A stretch of 33,391 nt of DNA from Phycisphaera sp. (lineage in GTDB: Bacteria > Planctomycetota > Phycisphaerae > Phycisphaerales > Zrk34): assembly GCA_016125285.1 (NCBI GenBank), contig WGMA01000056.1, forward strand, positions 1-33,391. Reading direction: 5' to 3'. The translations under genes were made by a program, and so were the position numbers. Shown one piece after another: positions 31,236 to 33,391 of the stretch; the stretch's first letter is position 1; each line of letters begins with the position of its first letter. A model generated the notes under the pieces. That model worked only from the letters and a program-made list of their open reading frames with translations. It ran no database searches and was not told where the DNA came from.

Positions 31236-32401
31236 ATCGTCGCACAGGTGTTATTGACCTGTCGCAGCGAGCCGACGGCCGCCTGCGACAACTGGAAAAA
31301 ACGCTGATCGAACGGCCCAACGATCCGGTGGTGCCCGAGCGGTTGGTTTCTCAATACGGCCTGCGCACCGGCATGACGATCACCGTCGAGATCGGTGACA
31401 AGCGCGGCGCCGAGGGCGGTCGACGCAAGAAGAAGAAGTCGAAGATCGCCAAGGAGATCGCCGCCGCCCCGCGCGTCGAGCGCGTCATCGAGATCGAGAA
31501 CGTGCCGGTCAAGGACTACCAGATGCCGGCCCCGCTCGAGGACAACACGTCCATCGATCCCCAGCCGCGCCTCCAACTCGAATACGACGGCTGCCCGCCC
31601 TCCTGCCGACTCATCGACCTGTTCTGCCCGATCGGCCGCGGCCAGCGCGGACTGATCGTCTCGCCCCCCAAGGCCGGCAAGACCACCCTCCTCCAGCAGA
31701 TCGCCTTCGCCCTGCAGCGCAACTACCCCGAGCTGATCGTCTGGGCGCTGCTGATCGACGAGCGTCCGGAGGAGGTCACCGACTTCCGCCGCAACGTGCC
31801 CTGCGACGTGTTCGCTTCGAGCAACGACCACGAGCCGGACAAGCACGTCAACCTCGCGATCCTTACGATCGAGCGCGCCAAGCGGCTCGCCGAGCGCGGC
31901 AAGGACGTCGTGATCCTCATGGACTCGCTGACGCGCGTCGGCCGGGCGTTCAACACCGCGCCGTCCGTCGCCTCGTCGGGACGCACGCTGTCCGGCGGCC
32001 TCGACTCCACCGCGCTGTCGATCCCCAAGCAGCTGTTCGGCTCGGCGCGCAACACCGAGGAGGCCGGCTCGCTGACCATCCTCGCTACCGCGCTGATCGA
32101 CACCGGCTCGCGCGGCGACCAGGTGATCTTCGAGGAGTTCAAGGGCACCGGCAATATGGAGATGATCCTCGACCGCGACATCGCCAACCACCGCGTCTAC
32201 CCAGCGATCAACCTCGCCGAGTCCGGCACGCGTAAGGAACACCTGCTGCTCGACGAGCACACGCTGGCGACCACCGCCGCGCTCCGCCGTCGCCTGATCA
32301 ACATGAAGCCCGTCGACCAGGTCCAGCAGTTGCTCAAGGCCCTCGAGCACTTCAAGACCAACGAAGACCTCGTTGGCAAGACCGCCGCCGCGGCGCGGTG
32401 A
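31232..32401 (+). CDS. rho: Transcription termination factor Rho
   Basis: A 389-residue RNA-dependent ATPase, shorter than the 419-residue E. coli protein because the N-terminal helical bundle is missing. The RNA-binding OB domain (about 6-95) has a lysine-rich insert (RRKKKKSK, 64-71). Its RNP1-like segment reads ADGRLR where E. coli has GFGFLR. Motor motifs are intact: RLIDLFCPIGRGQRGLIV (126-143), Walker A SPPKAGKTT (144-152), the Walker B region VVILMDSLTRVGRAFN, and GRTLSGGLDSTAL with the Q/R-loop region TALIDTGSRGDQVIFEEFKGTGNMEM. No SD precedes the ATG at 31232; translation may be coupled to the upstream 25-residue ORF. The last 21 nt begin a perfect 23-bp repeat found again at 32721. 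Confidence 0.97.
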   Translation: MNRRTGVIDLSQRADGRLRQLEKTLIERPNDPVVPERLVSQYGLRTGMTITVEIGDKRGAEGGRRKKKKSKIAKEIAAAPRVERVIEIENVPVKDYQMPAPLEDNTSIDPQPRLQLEYDGCPPSCRLIDLFCPIGRGQRGLIVSPPKAGKTTLLQQIAFALQRNYPELIVWALLIDERPEEVTDFRRNVPCDVFASSNDHEPDKHVNLAILTIERAKRLAERGKDVVILMDSLTRVGRAFNTAPSVASSGRTLSGGLDSTALSIPKQLFGSARNTEEAGSLTILATALIDTGSRGDQVIFEEFKGTGNMEMILDRDIANHRVYPAINLAESGTRKEHLLLDEHTLATTAALRRRLINMKPVDQVQQLLKALEHFKTNEDLVGKTAAAAR

Positions 32402-32403
32402 CA
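32381..32403 (+). repeat. 23-bp direct repeat, copy 1 (rho 3' end)
   Basis: The sequence beginning ACCGCCGCCGCGG and ending GGTGACA covers the last rho codons and the stop codon. It is identical to 32721-32743. Confidence 0.9.
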
Positions 32404-32406
32404 GGC

Positions 32407-32718
32407 ATGACCTGGCTAACTCCGTGGCATCCAATTGACGACGACGATTTGCGCGACCAGACGCGGGATGAGTTGCGCGCGGAACTCGCGGCCGCACACG
32501 TGCTATACGAATTGCCCGTTCGGGCAATCGCCCATCGACAAGACTGCGATGAAATCCTCTTAGAACTCTGCGATGGGACAGGGCGCTTCGCAGTCGTGCA
32601 TCTCACGTATGCTCAGCACCCCGAACCCAACCCGGTTTGGCCCGAAACGAGAGTTTTCCAGTCGTGGAACCAGTTCGAACAGGAAATGCAGAAAGAGAAC
32701 AAGTCCTGGGGCGAATGA
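32407..32718 (+). CDS. Small hypothetical protein, inserted gene
   Basis: A 103-residue cytoplasmic protein from the ATG at 32407; an in-frame GTG at 32398 overlaps the rho stop as GTGA and would add three residues. It has the pattern of a small, widely scattered family I recognise only loosely: LELCDGTGRFAVVHLTYAQHPEPNPVWPETRVF, followed by SWNQFEQEMQKEN. There is no signal or catalytic motif. Its base composition is clearly lower in GC than rho. It sits exactly between two perfect 23-bp repeats of the rho 3' end, which points to a recent insertion. Immunity-like or stress roles are possible, but nothing shows this. Confidence 0.78.
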   Translation: MTWLTPWHPIDDDDLRDQTRDELRAELAAAHVLYELPVRAIAHRQDCDEILLELCDGTGRFAVVHLTYAQHPEPNPVWPETRVFQSWNQFEQEMQKENKSWGE

Positions 32719-32720
32719 AT

Positions 32721-32743
32721 ACCGCCGCCGCGGCGCGGTGACA
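32721..32743 (+). repeat. 23-bp direct repeat, copy 2
   Basis: Identical to 32381-32403. The 340-bp unit from the end of one copy to the end of the other carries the gene at 32407-32718. Flanking bases differ (ggcaag/ggcatg versus atgaat/catgtc), so the repeat ends are sharp. Confidence 0.9.
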
Positions 32744-32752
32744 CATGTCATC

Positions 32753-32807
32753 ATTCGGCCCGCTTCGGTAGAGGCACTAAGTTTTGCCGAATCGGGTTGA
32801 TCAACCC
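32753..32807 (+). promoter_or_regulatory. Inverted repeats between the inserted gene and the lipoprotein gene
   Basis: ATTCGGC (32753-32759) pairs with GCCGAAT (32786-32792), perhaps a former rho terminator stem. GGGTTGATCAACCC (32794-32807) is a perfect 14-bp palindrome, a possible operator. A TATAGT hexamer lies near 32853 before the T-run, as a possible -10. The rest of 32808-33004 has no gene. Confidence 0.4.
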
Positions 32808-33004
32808 CCTACAAATTGTGGTCTGAAAGTGGCCGACCCCACAGGTCCGCGCCTATAGTTTTTTGTTACGGGGAACGTTCACGGACGAAGCGTTCACATC
32901 TTTCTCGTCCCGATACCGAGTCTCGCCGCGTCGACAACACGGACCGAATGGACCTGCTCCGCCGCTTGTATGCGCGACAGACGCCTCGCAGTGAGGGCCC
33001 CGAC

Positions 33005-33190
33005 ATGCTGCGAATCCCCTGCCTTGCCGCCTTGCTGTTCACCTGCCTGCTCGGTGCGCTCGGTTGCACCAGCACGACGCCGTACTGGGTCGAAGCGCCG
33101 ATGATTGAGCCCATCTACACCGCCCCCGCGGAAACACCCGTGACGTCGCCGACGGTCGCGGTTGCCGACGACGCGGTCAAGCCGTACTGA
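33005..33190 (+). CDS. Small putative lipoprotein
   Basis: A 61-residue protein with a lipoprotein signal: hydrophobic core CLAALLFTCLLGALG and lipobox cysteine at residue 21 (ALGC). The mature part of 40 residues is Pro/Thr/Ala/Val-rich (TAPAETPVTSPTVAVAD) and probably unstructured. GAGGG lies 7 nt before the ATG at 33005; an upstream in-frame ATG at 32948 has a poorer SD and would put the signal internally. Function unknown. Confidence 0.72.
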   Translation: MLRIPCLAALLFTCLLGALGCTSTTPYWVEAPMIEPIYTAPAETPVTSPTVAVADDAVKPY

Positions 33191-33267
33191 CATCAGACCT
33201 GCTGTCGCGGGTCGCCGTCCATCCAACTGAAATCCTGTGGCTTCGGTCCGCAATAGAGCATCTTGCA
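33191..33267. other. Short gap before the transposase 3' end
   Basis: 77 bases with no gene. The terminal inverted repeat of the transposon should lie here or just inside the preceding gap, but the partner end is outside the window, so it cannot be located. Confidence 0.3.
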
Positions 33268-33390
33268 TCAATCAGTTTCATATCCACATGACCGCATGTA
33301 GTTGGCGCACTCGGTCGGATCGACCGTTTGCAGCACCTCGACCAACGCCTGGCCGATCGCGTCGAATGCCCGGGCGGCGACCCGACGCAG
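33268..33390 (-). CDS. IS630-family transposase, C-terminal fragment (runs off the window)
   Basis: On the minus strand the last 40 codons of an ORF entering from the right edge end in ANYMRSCGYETD and a TGA stop. Preceded by AFDAIGQALVEVLQTVDPTECANY, this is the typical C-terminus of IS630/Tc1-like DDE transposases, whose last residues have an NxxxHCGY pattern. Only the end is present, so the catalytic Asp/Asp/Glu residues and completeness of the element cannot be judged. It is read in the opposite direction to the rho cluster. Confidence 0.75.
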   Translation of the reverse strand: MRRVAARAFDAIGQALVEVLQTVDPTECANYMRSCGYETD

Positions 33391-33391
33391 C

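Noticed and set aside
31232-31300. Rho N-terminus truncated by a frameshift
   Set aside because: The upstream frame shows no helical-bundle-like sequence in any phase, and the OB domain begins in frame at GVIDL, so the shorter form looks genuine.

Overview
The window is GC-rich bacterial chromosome with codons ending mostly in G or C. It most likely comes from a planctomycete, probably class Phycisphaerae. The clues are a large secreted protein joining a planctomycete-type dehydrogenase propeller to a CxxCH haem site, a DUF1080 (3-keto-disaccharide hydrolase) protein, many small secreted proteins of unknown role, short glycine-tailed RRM proteins, and intergenic palindromes built from short A/T-rich words. 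This placement is inference from gene content; there is no rRNA gene here.

Layout. 1-2000: two paralogous RRM RNA-binding genes with matching 5' leaders and terminators, flanking two small unknown genes. 2030-6598: seven minus-strand genes, mostly secreted or membrane proteins (TM protein, DUF3592, hyaluronidase-like, DUF1080, secreted unknown, trypsin-like protease, TFIIB-type zinc ribbon). 6758-8106: a lower-GC two-gene unit (HEPN/DUF4145-like protein plus a partner sharing a winged-helix-like domain) just beyond the groEL terminator. 8207-10922: receiver-like gene, groES and groEL. 11061-16528: DinB-family gene, secreted YHYH and DUF4399 proteins, two membrane proteins and a secreted coiled-coil protein. 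16684-16978: an 82-bp direct repeat with terminators. 17053-26768: all minus strand, with an orphan ParA-type ATPase, two ArnT/PMT-type glycosyltransferases, a caspase/CHAT-like DUF6642 protein, the PVC-type cytochrome and rarA. 26917-33190: plus strand, with a GlcG/HbpS-like protein, CDGSH protein, gatB, VOC protein, leuB-type dehydrogenase, rho, a small inserted gene and a lipoprotein. The window ends inside the 3' end of an IS630-type transposase gene.

The strongest unexplained signals are regulatory. Both RRM leaders can hide the Shine-Dalgarno in an identical 8-bp stem with an identical 21-nt loop. The rho leader carries competing hairpins, a nine-codon ORF, and a 25-residue leader ORF whose stop overlaps the rho start. 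A 340-bp segment containing one small gene lies between perfect 23-bp repeats of the rho 3' end. Several SD-less genes have a -10-like hexamer 6 to 9 nt before the start codon, which suggests leaderless mRNAs.

Housekeeping calls (groEL, groES, rarA, gatB, rho, ParA) are secure. Functions of the small secreted and membrane proteins are mostly unknown, and several start codons are choices made on SD spacing.
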